DNA from: Streptomyces sannanensis
GTDB lineage: Bacteria > Actinomycetota > Actinomycetes > Streptomycetales > Streptomycetaceae
Length of the DNA stretch: 64,000 nucleotides
Direction: 5' to 3'
Assembly: GCF_039536205.1 (NCBI RefSeq)
Contig: NZ_BAAAYL010000001.1
Coordinates: 4,712,001 to 4,776,000 of the forward strand
The notes beneath the pieces were generated by a model, which was not told the origin of the DNA, did no database searches, and saw nothing but the letters and a program-made list of their open reading frames with translations. This document shows, piece by piece, positions 16,501 to 24,935 of this stretch (the first letter of the stretch is position 1; every line of letters starts with the position of its first letter). The position numbers and the translations under genes were made by a program.

Positions 16501-17223
16501 GGCCGCATTCGGCACACTTGACCAGGGGATGTGCACGGGAGCGGTGCCTATGTACCGAGACTCCGACCCGAACAACACCCCGAGCGACGAGATCATCTGG
16601 TCCGGCGTCATGAGGACCGGTGACGTCATGCACATCCCCCGAGGGCACTGGCATCAGACGACCCGGACCGGCAGCGGCTCGGGAAAGAACCTCCACGTCA
16701 CGTTCGGCATCACCAAACGCACTGGAGCCAGCTGGCTCGCCTGGCTGGCCGACTGGTGCCGCGAACACGAGATCTTCCGGCATGACCTGGACCGCCGGCA
16801 CGGACCCGACAGCGAGGCCCTGATCGAGGCCGCCACCACGCTGGTCGGCGAACGCTCTCCGTCCGACTTCCTGACCGCGTACGAGCAGGAGACGACGCTG
16901 CCGCGCCACGTGCCGTTCCTCGACATCCTCGGGCCGCTCGAGCCGTGGTGTGCACCACCCACTTCCCACCCCGGGTCCAGGAGAACGGAGAGACCGTCGA
17001 CATCGTGTCCTCAGGGAAGAAGCTCACCCTCTCGGCCAAGGCCCTGCCCGCGCTGCGGATGCTGCTGAGCGGCAGGCCGGTCCCGCTGGAGCAGGCGGCG
17101 GCCGTTGTCGGGGTCGAAGTGACGGAGCTCGCCGAGATCCTGGTAAAGGAGGAGCTGTGCGCGGTGCTGACACCCGAGTTGTCCTCGGGCCACACCGGTC
17201 TCGTCACGAACGCCGTCTCCTGA
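16481..17223 (+). pseudogene. JmjC/cupin-type oxygenase gene, 5' truncated and frameshifted
   Basis: The first part (frame of 16481) reads like the distal half of a JmjC/cupin protein: VMRTGDVMHIPRGHWHQTT with the metal-binding histidines, then HVTFGITKRTGASWLAWLAD. Near 16945-16955 the homology moves to another frame (VCTTHFPPRVQENGETVDI, then LSAKALPALRMLLSGRPV), giving the usual winged-helix tail and a stop at 17223. No N-terminal half is visible upstream. It is therefore a truncated gene with one frameshift, unless the shift is a sequencing error. The AKR gene begins inside its 3' end. Confidence 0.65.
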
Positions 17224-18014
17224 CCGGCGCATTGGATCTCGGTGTCACCGCGATCGACACCAGCAGCAGCTACCTCGGCTTCCGCTCGCATCAGATCCTG
17301 GCACGGACAGCCGGTGATCTGCTGCCGAGGTTCACGGTCTCCACGAAGGTCGGCTATTTCCCGGGGCGGGACGGGGTGGAGCACTCCCTGGACCCCGTAC
17401 GGCTGCACGCGGCTATGGAACGGGTGGCCGAGGACCTCGGGCGGGAGCCTGACCTGGTGTTTCTGCACAACCCGGAACACTCGCTCCGCGAAGCCGCCCC
17501 GCACAACCGGGACGTGCTCGTCCAGGCGTGCACCGCCCTCGACGACGCTGCGGTGAAGGGGTTGTGCGCCGCCTGGGGTGTCGCGTCCTGGGACCCGTCA
17601 ACGCTGCTGAATCTGATCGACACGACGGCACCAAGGCCATCGGCCCTCATGGTCCGCGCCGGCCTGCTGGTCGGAGCCAGAACGCTCGATGCCGCTGACG
17701 CCCTCATCAAGGAATGGGACCTGGGCGACGGCATGGTGTGGGGGATGAGTCCCTTCGGAGGCAGCGCCGGCGCCCCGGTGTGGGCCAGGATCGACCCGCG
17801 CGTCTTCCTACGGGACAGCAGTCGGCTCTCCCGCGTGCAGGCGGCCTTTCGGGCCGCCTATCACTTTCCGCGGGTCGACTCCGTTGCCGTGGGCACCGAC
17901 GAACCCGCCCATCTGGGCGAACTTGTCGATGCCTTGGCCGGCGAGGTCGAGGAGCGGACCATCGAGGAGTACCGGAGACTCCTTCGTGACCGCTCGCGTG
18001 ATCAGCCCGCCTGA
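17157..18014 (+). CDS. Aldo/keto reductase
   Basis: 285 residues. The GTG at 17157 has an excellent AAGGAGGA ribosome site and overlaps the 3' end of the cupin frame by 67 bases. The AKR tetrad is visible: Asp and Tyr in AIDTSSSYLG, Lys in VSTKVGYFPG, His in LVFLHNPEHS. The remaining TIM-barrel strands (CAAWGVASWDPS, GMSPFGGSA) are in place. It is a likely NADPH-dependent carbonyl reductase of unknown substrate. Translational coupling to the broken cupin gene suggests the two once worked together. It ends 13 bases inside the convergent phosphotransferase gene. Confidence 0.85.
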   Translation: MRGADTRVVLGPHRSRHERRLLTGALDLGVTAIDTSSSYLGFRSHQILARTAGDLLPRFTVSTKVGYFPGRDGVEHSLDPVRLHAAMERVAEDLGREPDLVFLHNPEHSLREAAPHNRDVLVQACTALDDAAVKGLCAAWGVASWDPSTLLNLIDTTAPRPSALMVRAGLLVGARTLDAADALIKEWDLGDGMVWGMSPFGGSAGAPVWARIDPRVFLRDSSRLSRVQAAFRAAYHFPRVDSVAVGTDEPAHLGELVDALAGEVEERTIEEYRRLLRDRSRDQPA

Positions 18015-18859
18015 AGCTCCTCGATGACCTGCTCAGCCATGCGTCGTGCGGGTTCCAGCCGAGGGTCCTCCGGGTGCGCGTACGGCCCGAGGATCTTCGA
18101 GCAGACGAACAACGTCATCAGCTTGCCGTCCCGGCTCTCGAAGTCGGACCGGCGCTCCTGCCGTACACGACCGGCCAGAGCCGGGACAGCAAGGGAGCTC
18201 GCCCACAGCGAGGCGGAATCCAGCCCCAGCGGCGCGTCACCCCAGTCCTCCCAGTCGAAGAGGCTGAACACCGGAGCGGTCACGTTGGCCCAGTTCAGGT
18301 CCGCGTGTGCCGGCACCCACCGCTTCACGGTCGTATCGAAGTCGCCGGGGAAGACACCTCGGATGGACTCGGTGACCAGTTCCTGGGTGATGGTGTCGGT
18401 GTCCGGCGTGGCGACCCGCCTCGTGTCCTGAGCCGCAAGCGCGTCCAGCGAAGCGTTCAACGCCTCCCACCACTCATCCGGCAGTTCCGGGACCTCACTC
18501 ACGACGGCGCTTCCGACAGGAGCACCCGGCAGGAGCTCAGTTTCGTCGGCCCGCCACATCACCGGACCGTCTGCGTCCCGCCAGACCACACATCCTTGCC
18601 ATGCGGGCTGGGCGACGCCTGCCAAACGGGCGGCACATTCGGTGCCGTTCCACCCTTGGTCGGTGATCTTGTCGAGCAAGCGCCGCTCGACCCGGACCCA
18701 GGTATCGCGGTCTGTCCGGGCTCCCACAGACCGACGCTTGCGCACCACCGTGTCCGGGAGCAAGCGCACCTGGAGGGACCGCTCGACACGATCAAGAACC
18801 TCGCCAACCGGCTGCACCCGTAGATCAACAGCCTGACCCGTGGAGACCGAGAGCGTCAT
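18002..18859 (-). CDS. Aminoglycoside phosphotransferase-family kinase
   Basis: 285 residues. The C-lobe has the APH catalytic loop WVPAHADLNWANV (HxDxxxxN) and the metal-binding LFDWEDWGDAP. The N-lobe is poorly conserved. APH-family proteins phosphorylate small molecules (antibiotics, choline, fructosamine); the substrate here cannot be told. It is convergent with the aldo/keto reductase, overlapping it by 13 bases. It might belong with the AKR and the broken cupin gene in a small metabolic set. Confidence 0.8.
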   Translation of the reverse strand: MTLSVSTGQAVDLRVQPVGEVLDRVERSLQVRLLPDTVVRKRRSVGARTDRDTWVRVERRLLDKITDQGWNGTECAARLAGVAQPAWQGCVVWRDADGPVMWRADETELLPGAPVGSAVVSEVPELPDEWWEALNASLDALAAQDTRRVATPDTDTITQELVTESIRGVFPGDFDTTVKRWVPAHADLNWANVTAPVFSLFDWEDWGDAPLGLDSASLWASSLAVPALAGRVRQERRSDFESRDGKLMTLFVCSKILGPYAHPEDPRLEPARRMAEQVIEELQAG

Positions 18860-19002
18860 ACACGCGACCGTAGCAGTGGGTCGGCGGGAGGTAGCCCGTC
18901 GCGAGAAAGCGGCGGCAACTCCTAGCTACATCCAGCACCTCACGGGACGGAGGGTCACATGAACCTGTTCACCGTATGTCGGATCCAGCCACGCCGTTCC
19001 GT

Positions 19003-19188
19003 TCAGCTCACGTGCGTGATGAACGCGTTCCAGGCACGCGGGCCGAAGGCGATCACGGGGCCGGTGGGGCGCTTGCTGTCCCGCACGGGGATGAGGCCGG
19101 GGATGTTGGCGGCGACCTCGACGCACTCGTTGTTGCCACCGCTGAAGGTGCTGGCTCGCCACCGGCGAGTGCCCCCGGCGGGGGGCAC
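19003..19188 (-). CDS. DUF397 domain protein, near-copy of the one at 2231
   Basis: 61 residues, GTG start. The last 45 residues (CVEVAANIPGLIPVRDSKRP onward) are nearly the same as the protein at 2231-2437, and the DNA matches at 110 of 113 positions. The N-terminus (before the SGG motif) is shorter and unlike other family members, so the 5' end may be truncated. No XRE gene is adjacent: the next one, at 20552, already has its own DUF397 partner. Confidence 0.7.
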   Translation of the reverse strand: MPPAGGTRRWRASTFSGGNNECVEVAANIPGLIPVRDSKRPTGPVIAFGPRAWNAFITHVS

Positions 19189-19307
19189 GGGACATGGGAA
19201 CGGGCGAAGTCGCCGGTTGGGGGCGGGCAGCTGGTGATTGAGACGGTTGTCCGGCTGAACCGGTAGGTCAGCGGCGATTGATCAAAGGTTCGGATCCCGC
19301 CAGGAGC

Positions 19308-19508
19308 CAGGAACGCGAGGAGCGCCTGCTGGTCGGGGATGAGGCGGTAGTGCCGTACGCCGACCTGATCCGCATCCCGGCGACGCCGATGCTGCTCCAG
19401 CCGCTGGTGGCGATGGTGTCGTTGCAGGTGTTCGCGTGCGAGCTGGGCGCGGCTCGGGGGAACGAGGTGGATCAGCCTCGGAACCTGGTGAAGTCCGTCA
19501 TCGTGGAG
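19308..19508 (+). pseudogene. Remnant of the 3' end of a glmS-type gene
   Basis: One plus-strand frame reads the C-terminal signature of glutamine-fructose-6-phosphate aminotransferase (SIS domain): GDEAVVPYADLIRIPATP, then LLQPLVAMVSLQVFACELGA and ARGNEVDQPRNLVKSVIVE. The normal stop after the final VE is lost and the upstream 500-plus codons are missing. The 3' end of the minus-strand DUF397 gene reads into it on the other strand. This is a relic left by a deletion or rearrangement. Confidence 0.75.
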
Positions 19509-19696
19509 TACGCGTCGCCCTTCAGGGCCTCGATGAAGGTGGTGAAGGCTCCGGTCGGGAAGGAGAGGGCGGCCCTGGCCGGGGCCTTCGAGTCGCGGAT
19601 GGCTATGTGGGTGTGGCGATGTGCAACCTCCACGCAGGCGTCGCCCTGGCCACCGCCGGAGTAGGACGACTTTTGCCAGGTATGGGGGGTCATCAT
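19472..19696 (-). CDS. DUF397 domain protein, partner of the downstream XRE regulator
   Basis: 74 residues with W-x-KSSYSGGGQGDACVEVA, IAIRDSK and a GAFTTFIEAL ending typical of DUF397. The last 14 residues (from KGDAY) are extra and read antisense through the glmS relic, so the original stop seems to have been lost. The start lies a few bases after the stop of the XRE gene at 19701, as in the module at 2.2-3.3 kb. Confidence 0.85.
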   Translation of the reverse strand: MMTPHTWQKSSYSGGGQGDACVEVAHRHTHIAIRDSKAPARAALSFPTGAFTTFIEALKGDAYSTMTDFTRFRG

Positions 19697-19700
19697 GGAC

Positions 19701-20552
19701 TCACAGCTCCTTCGTCATCCGGAGGATGAGGTCACGCGAACGCTCGGGTTCGAGCGATGCCGCTTCTACCCTACGGAAGAGCGTTCGGTAGCGGCCGAGT
19801 TGGGCTTCGGCGTCGATGAACGCAGGGCCATTGGGTCCGTCACGCACGACGGTGTCCAGTTTGGGGACCGGACCACCTGCGTACACCATGGCGCTTCCTG
19901 CTCCGGCGAAGCCGTCCAGGTCGAAGGGGATGACGCGTACGGTGACGTGGTCGGCTTCAGAGAGTTCCAGGACGCGGGCGAGCTGAGCCCGTGCTGCGGC
20001 TCGGTCGCCGACCCTGATGCGCAGCGCTGCCTCGTGGATCACCGTCTCATACGGGATCGGGTCGGGCCGTTCGATGATGACTGTGCGCTTCATCCGGTGT
20101 TCCACCCAGCGCTCCACATCGCTCTTCGGGAATTCCGGGTTCACGTACGAGAAGAGGGCCAGGGCGTAGTCCTCGGTCTGCAATAGGCCTGGGACGTGCA
20201 GGAAGTCCACGTCCCACCGGTAGCTGGCGTGGTGCTCCAACTCGGCGAGGTCGAGGAACGGCTGGGGCAGTAGATCGCGGTACTCATCCCACCAGCCGCG
20301 CGTTCGTTCAGTCGCCATGGTCACCAGCGCTGAGAGCAACCCCTCGTCCGTGCAGCTGTAATGAGCGGCAAGACGCCGTACGCGTTCCTCGCTGACGCCC
20401 GCAATCCCGGACTCGATGTGACTCATCTGGACCGAGTTGGACCCGAGCAGCGCGGCGGCCTCACGGGCCCTGAGCCCTGCGGCGTCACGTAGTTTGCGCA
20501 ATTCAGCACCCAGACGAACCTGACGTGCCGTCGGTTGCAGTCTGGGCGGCAT
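19701..20552 (-). CDS. XRE-family regulator with DUF5753
   Basis: 283 residues. N-terminal HTH (LGAELRKLRDAAGLRAREAA, then NSVQMSHIESG) and DUF5753 motifs RGWWDEYRDLLP, FLHVPGLLQTEDYALAL and VERWVEHRMKRTVI. The ATG at 20552 is preceded by AGGAGGATGTC, an excellent site, so the longer upstream frame is rejected. Divergent from the ATP-binding gene at 20759 and coupled to the DUF397 gene. It is a DNA-binding protein, possibly the antitoxin-like member of the pair. Confidence 0.9.
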   Translation of the reverse strand: MPPRLQPTARQVRLGAELRKLRDAAGLRAREAAALLGSNSVQMSHIESGIAGVSEERVRRLAAHYSCTDEGLLSALVTMATERTRGWWDEYRDLLPQPFLDLAELEHHASYRWDVDFLHVPGLLQTEDYALALFSYVNPEFPKSDVERWVEHRMKRTVIIERPDPIPYETVIHEAALRIRVGDRAAARAQLARVLELSEADHVTVRVIPFDLDGFAGAGSAMVYAGGPVPKLDTVVRDGPNGPAFIDAEAQLGRYRTLFRRVEAASLEPERSRDLILRMTKEL

Positions 20553-20758
20553 GACATCCTCCTCGCCTTCAACGGCCTTGGTGCGGTGACTCGTTCGGTG
20601 CCAGGTTACGCGACCGGCTTGTAGTGGAACAATTTTATGCCATACCGTCAGTGATGTAACGCACACGCTGCGGAAGTGCACTGCTCCGTCGTGCCATGAC
20701 GGCTGCGGCAATGCCACCGCTTGCCCCGCAACCCTCCCAATCCGAACGGAGCTGACGC

Positions 20759-21172
20759 ATGCCTGAATACCCGACCGAACCCTGGGAGTACTGCCTTTAC
20801 ATCCCTAACGACCTGCGCGCCGTCACCATCAGTCGCCGCACCCTCCGCCTCATCCTCACCATGCACGGCCTGATCCGCCTGGTGGACACCGCCGAACTCC
20901 TCGCGGCGGAGCTGGTCTCGAACGCCGTACGCCACACCAAGGGCCCGGCCGCACTCCGCGTGCGCTGGTCCGCCGGCGTACTGCGCCTCGGGGCCTGGGA
21001 CGCCGACCCCGAGCCGCCTGAGCCACCCGTGCCGCTCGAGCAGGTCGCCGACGTGGAGGAAGGGCGGGGGCTGGGGTTGGTCCGGGCGTACGCCGACCTG
21101 TGGGGGTGGCAGCTGCTGACGAGAGACGGCAATCGAGGGAAGGTCGTATGGTGCGAGTTGGCGGCCGCGTAA
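20759..21172 (+). CDS. ATP-binding protein, HATPase_c_2 (anti-sigma factor-like)
   Basis: 137 residues, just the GHKL core: N-box LLAAELVSNAVRHTKGP, G1-like box AWDADPEPPEPP, and G2-like box EEGRGLGLVRAYA, ending GKVVWCELAAA. The ATG follows a GGAGCTGACGC stretch. This is the same kind of protein as at 3488 but without its C-terminal extension. The shared 206-base divergent region with the XRE gene is a likely operator. Confidence 0.88.
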   Translation: MPEYPTEPWEYCLYIPNDLRAVTISRRTLRLILTMHGLIRLVDTAELLAAELVSNAVRHTKGPAALRVRWSAGVLRLGAWDADPEPPEPPVPLEQVADVEEGRGLGLVRAYADLWGWQLLTRDGNRGKVVWCELAAA

Positions 21173-21405
21173 GCCGCCCCGGCAATGATTGGTAGATGCG
21201 TTCCACATCCTGGATGCCCGATCTGGGGGCTTGCGCGAAGGTCTGAAACAGATCTGCCAATCACCGCTCACTGCCTCGAAAGGAACCGTTGTGCGCCGCA
21301 CCCCCGTAGCGTGCGAGCAGGAGCATCGTCGAAGTCAGGATCGACGTGGCCGAGATCGACGGCTTCCGGGCGGCGCTGGAGCGTACGCCCAGGTTGGTTG
21401 AACGG
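21173..21405. other. Gap before the IS remnant
   Basis: 233 bases. A plus-strand frame around 21329-21412 reads VEVRIDVAEIDGFRAALERT then PRLVERVRR, reminiscent of the N-terminus of small phage or structural proteins. It runs into the IS junction and has no clear stop of its own. It may be the cut 5' end of a gene disrupted by the IS; I cannot name it. Confidence 0.35.
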
Positions 21406-22660
21406 GTGAGGCGGTGCGCGAGGTGGTGAAGGCCACCGGTGTCCTCAGGGGCAAGCAGCGGCGGGCGCTGGACTCCACGGTGCTGGACGACGCAGTCGCC
21501 ACCCAGGACACCGTCACCCAACTCATCGCCGCCGTCCGTGCGGTAATCCGCGAGGTACCGGGAGCTGACCAGGTGGCAGCCGTGCAGTGCACCGCGCATG
21601 ACTACAGCGACCCGGGCAAACCAAGGATCGCCTGGAACGACGAGCAGGCCCGTGCTGCCCTCGTTGACGCCCTGGTCGGTGACGCGCTCAGGCTGCTCGG
21701 GCATCTGCCCGAGCAGGAGCTGGGCGAGAAGGCCGCGAATGCCGTCGGCATCCTGGCCCTGGTCGCAGGTCAAGACGTCGAACCCGCCGAGGACTCCGAC
21801 GGCCGCGACGGGCGCTGGCGCATCACCCGTGGCACCGCGCAGGACCGGATGGTCTCCACCGTCGACCCCGAGGCCCGGCACATCCACAAAACCCGCACCC
21901 ACCAGCAGGACGGCTACAAGGCCCACCTGGCCATCGAGCCCGAGACCGGGTTATACACCGCCGTCGCCCTGCGGCCCGGAAGCGGCCCAGAGCACCACGA
22001 GGCCACCGTCGGCCTGGACCTTCTCGCCGAGGAGGACGGGCCGGTGGACGCCTTCGGCGACACCGCCTACTCCGCCGGCGAGGCCCGCCAGGCCCTCGAG
22101 GACGCAGGGCACCGGCTGTTCCTCAAACCCGCCCCGCTACGGGCGGCCGTCCCCGGCGGCTTCACCCTGGACGACTTCGCCATCGGCACCGCCGCCGCCA
22201 CGGTGACCTGCCCCGCCGGACACGCGGTCCCCCTGTCGGACCCCGGCGGACAGCACCACCAGCGCAAGGCGGCCTTCGGGAAACTCTGCACCGGATGTCC
22301 CCTGCGCGAGCGGTGCACCAAGGCCAAGGCCGGCCGCATCCTGACCATCCGCCCACACCACGACCTGCTCGCAGCCGCCCGCCGCCAGGCCGCTACCGAT
22401 CCCGACTGGCAAGCCGACTACCGCCGCTGGAGACCACCGGTCGAACGCGCCGGCGCCTGGCTCGTCCACCACGGCAACCGCAAACTCCGCTACCGCGGCA
22501 CCATCGCCAATGACACCTGGCTCCACACCCGAGCCGCCGCCCTCAACCTCCGCCGGCTGATCAACCTCGGACTCACCCGCGCTGGCAGCACCTGGACGAT
22601 CAGCCCGGCCACCGCATAAACCGAGGGGCCGCCCGGCCTACGGCCGGACAGCCCCTCAGC
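21406..22660 (+). mobile_element. IS1182-family insertion sequence, 5' truncated, with transposase
   Basis: The transposase frame (21414-22619) encodes about 401 residues and starts in mid-protein: VREVVKATGVLRGKQRRALD, then DSTVLDDAVATQDTVTQL, the DDE-domain pieces YKAHLAIEPETGLYTAV and DTAYSAGEARQAL, the zinc-like CTGCPLRERCTKA, and the end RAAALNLRRLINLGL. Full-length relatives have some 130 more residues at the N-terminus. An in-frame TGA immediately upstream (about 21397) marks the truncation. One TTA codon is present (within GLYTAV). A GC-rich hairpin follows the stop. The element is probably immobile. Confidence 0.8.
22623..22657 (+). terminator. Hairpin after the IS1182-like transposase
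   Basis: Outer stem GAGGGGC/GCCCCTC and inner stem CCGGCC/GGCCGG with a TAC loop, four bases after the stop codon. It may also belong to the inverted repeat of the element. Confidence 0.6.
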
Positions 22661-22728
22661 AAGATCTTCATGAGTCTTCTAAGGGGGATCGGTGACTGAC
22701 TCATAGCCCCAAGCTGGCATCCCTTGAT

Positions 22729-22848
22729 CTACCTCAACAGATCGAGAACCCCACGAACCAGGCCCGAGCAAAGGCCGCCAATGGCTGCCAAGAGCACGTC
22801 TCGACGACGCATCTTCCGCCCGCTCGTTCGCTTCCGCCCCTTGCTCAT
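22729..22848 (-). CDS. Small membrane-like peptide, 39 residues
   Basis: ATG at 22848 preceded by GGAAGTGAAGG-type sequence, ending in TAG. The peptide has a basic head (MSKGRKRTSGRKMRRRD) and a short hydrophobic Gly-rich segment (VLLAAIGGLCSGLV) with a basic/hydrophobic end. The head carries nine Lys/Arg in sixteen residues, which would orient it N-in. It lies in a gap with no other gene. Small ORFs arise easily by chance, so this is a moderate call based on start site and residue order. Confidence 0.4.
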   Translation of the reverse strand: MSKGRKRTSGRKMRRRDVLLAAIGGLCSGLVRGVLDLLR

Positions 22849-23066
22849 CCCTGCACCTTCACTTCCACGTGTGGCTGCACTAGCAGCGCGCTGCCGCAGT
22901 CGGCCCGCTCAGTCCATTGAGCGGTACCCCGAAGAGTGGGTTGCGAGTTAGTGCCACAAGTGCTTTGAGATGAAGCAAAGTTGCTGGTCAGCCGCGCGAA
23001 GTTCCAGTAGCCTCACCGCTTCGGGACAGAGCATGCCACTTCGTGACAGCGGGGGGATGAGGATCC

Positions 23067-24290
23067 GTGGGACGACGAGGGTCTAAAGGCGTGGACATGC
23101 CAACGGAGGAAGTGGTTCCTCCCGGGCCGGCGCGTCAAGTTCTATCCGACTTACACAAGCTCTACTATCTCGCAGGCACTCCGGGGCTTCGGGAAATTAG
23201 CTCCGGTATCGCAGGGATGGATCTGCCTGCAATGCTAAATAGAAACCTAGTGTCGGACATACTTTCCGGCAAGAAGCAGCCCAATGCGCTGCAATTGAGC
23301 AGTCTGGTCCGATTCTTTGCTGGTCGGGCCATAAATGGCCCGAACCCCGAAGTGGAGAGCAATCGCCTGGTCTCGATATTACTGGACGCAAGTTTCGCAC
23401 CCGAGCATGCGACAGAAGAAGAGTCGCCCAGCGCATCCATCGAGACAGCGCTACGCGAAGCCAGCTCCCGAGGCGCAGCGGAGCCACTCATTAGAGTGTG
23501 CGCCGACAAATCACCTGTGACCGTCCTCCTCGCACTCAAGGAGATAAGCCAGAGGAAGTGGCATCGCTTTCTCCGGCAAGTCGAGGACTCTCTCGCTGAA
23601 ACTTTTACACCAGCGAACATTCCTGCCCTGGTCGCCGAATTGCGCCTCGCAAAAGGGCACACATGGGTCGCCGAGAGAACTCTCTCGCGCTTCGGAGCCC
23701 TACGAAGCGTCGAAGACGTCGCGGAAACTATGCGACTCCTGTGTGCTGTTGGCAGCACCGGAGACGCCTCGACGGTGCTGCACGCCTTCCTACGCTTCAA
23801 GAAGCCTAGTGATGCAGCGAGGCTTTACGAACTCCTCCTGAGGCTCCACATAGCTCCCTGGCGCCTCCGAGATAATCGCCACCGAGAGAATTCGTTCACG
23901 TCCGGAGTTGCCGAATTTGCGCTGTTGCTCAATACTGCAGTTGACACTGAAGATACAGCAATGGCTGTGCGTCATCGGCTGGGCGTGGCACTCGGAGGGA
24001 TCGAATCATCCATCGAATGCTTCCGAGTTTGCGCGCAGATACTCGAAATCGGCAACGACGAACTAGCCGAGGCTCTCGCCGTAATGGTCCTATCCCAGTC
24101 TGAGAGGACTCGCTCCGATTTGGAAATATTTCTCTCCTCGGAGACGCCAACGGATCACGAGAAGGGTGCCATGTGCACACTGATCGCGAGAGAGAATGTT
24201 CGGATTAAGGTTGAATTCAATGCCGCGAGAGAAGAGCTGACGCTGAGCAAGATGTTTGGCATTGTAGAGGGGCCCCGGCACTTGCCCTAG
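23067..24290 (+). CDS. Unknown protein with HTH-like N-terminus and helical-repeat body
   Basis: 407 residues. About residues 25-90 resemble the degenerate XRE-like domain found at the front of some Streptomyces conflict proteins: DLHKLYYLAGTPGLREIS, then NRNLVSDILSGKKQPN and LSSLVRFFAGRA. The rest is a long helical array (AELRLAKGHTWVAERTLSRF, DASTVLHAFLRFKKPSDAAR) that could be TPR/HEAT-like. Codon use is unlike the neighbours, with many AGA, ATA, CTA and AAT codons, and a TTA at 23151-23153 suggests bldA dependence. I chose GTG 23067 (GAGG five bases upstream); ATG 23097 is possible. It sits between two IS remnants, a sign of transfer. Function unknown. Confidence 0.6.
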   Translation: MGRRGSKGVDMPTEEVVPPGPARQVLSDLHKLYYLAGTPGLREISSGIAGMDLPAMLNRNLVSDILSGKKQPNALQLSSLVRFFAGRAINGPNPEVESNRLVSILLDASFAPEHATEEESPSASIETALREASSRGAAEPLIRVCADKSPVTVLLALKEISQRKWHRFLRQVEDSLAETFTPANIPALVAELRLAKGHTWVAERTLSRFGALRSVEDVAETMRLLCAVGSTGDASTVLHAFLRFKKPSDAARLYELLLRLHIAPWRLRDNRHRENSFTSGVAEFALLLNTAVDTEDTAMAVRHRLGVALGGIESSIECFRVCAQILEIGNDELAEALAVMVLSQSERTRSDLEIFLSSETPTDHEKGAMCTLIARENVRIKVEFNAAREELTLSKMFGIVEGPRHLP

Positions 24291-24565
24291 CCGATTCAGT
24301 CCTCCGCGGGTCGCGGGTGAGAGGCGTCCAGAGCCACAATGCCAGCCGTAGCGTCGCCGTCGTGCGTCAGGTGCGGTTCATCTGCCTGAGGGGGGATGAA
24401 CCGGGTGCGGTAGTGCTGGAGATCAATCTCCGAGAAGTGATGTCCTGGCCCGGCTACCTTGAGTGCTCAGGTCCACAGACTGCCCGACGCGCCGGAAACT
24501 TACGGGTCATGATCACTTGCGCCAAAGCAGCTCCGCCGTCTTGTGCGTGCCCGTAGAGTGCGGCC
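24291..24565. other. Gap without a gene
   Basis: 275 bases. It contains a small inverted repeat (GGTTCATC and GATGAACC near 24375-24402). No credible reading frame, though the last 60 bases should carry the promoter of the 24566 gene. Confidence 0.4.
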
Positions 24566-24934
24566 ATGGCTATCCCTCGCGAGCCCAACGGCCGCCCCCT
24601 GACCTTCTATAGCTTGAGTCTCGACGCCGCCGTCTCGTACGCCCGCGAGGCTCTTACTGAAGGGCTGAATGTCGCGATCAAAGACTGGGATCTGCGCGAC
24701 ACGATCACGTACAGCAGCTTTCAGGAGTCGCAGACGCTGGTGAAGTACTGGGCCGTGGAGATCTCCGACAAGGACAGTGCGATGGGCTATCGATCGACGT
24801 CCGCTCATCACGTCATTCAAGCCGTCGAGCAGATGTCGCCCGAGGAGTACGGTGCGCTACATGCTGAGGATCTTGTGGCATTCTGCCGCGAGTACTACAG
24901 CAAGATCGGCGAGAAGTCGGTCAGCGGCGACTGA
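24566..24934 (+). CDS. Unknown small protein, 122 residues
   Basis: Good codon bias over its length, with an ATG start. It is a soluble alpha/beta protein (AVSYAREALTEGLNVAI, VKYWAVEISDKDSAMGYRS) with an acidic C-terminal helix (MSPEEYGALHAEDLVAFCRE). No motif I can assign. The stop lies about 10 bases from the broken 3' end of the minus-strand IS5-type transposase, so the element was cut right at this gene's end. It may be linked with the 23067 gene upstream, but a 275-base gap separates them. Confidence 0.55.
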   Translation: MAIPREPNGRPLTFYSLSLDAAVSYAREALTEGLNVAIKDWDLRDTITYSSFQESQTLVKYWAVEISDKDSAMGYRSTSAHHVIQAVEQMSPEEYGALHAEDLVAFCREYYSKIGEKSVSGD

Positions 24935-24935
24935 C

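Noticed and set aside
19276..19300. AGGTTCGGATCCCGCC resembling a tRNA T-arm, considered as an att remnant
   Set aside because: Only a short match to the tRNA-Arg 3' end (TTCGAATCCTGCC) with mismatches and no acceptor stem; likely chance.
22724..22951. A 75-codon plus-strand frame
   Set aside because: Arg/Pro-rich with poor codon bias; the minus-strand 39-residue frame in the same place is better supported.
24895..24935. The apparent C-terminal end of the IS5 transposase frame
   Set aside because: The last residues are read through the end of the plus-strand 24566 gene and share nothing with transposases; the element is judged to end near 24936-24945.
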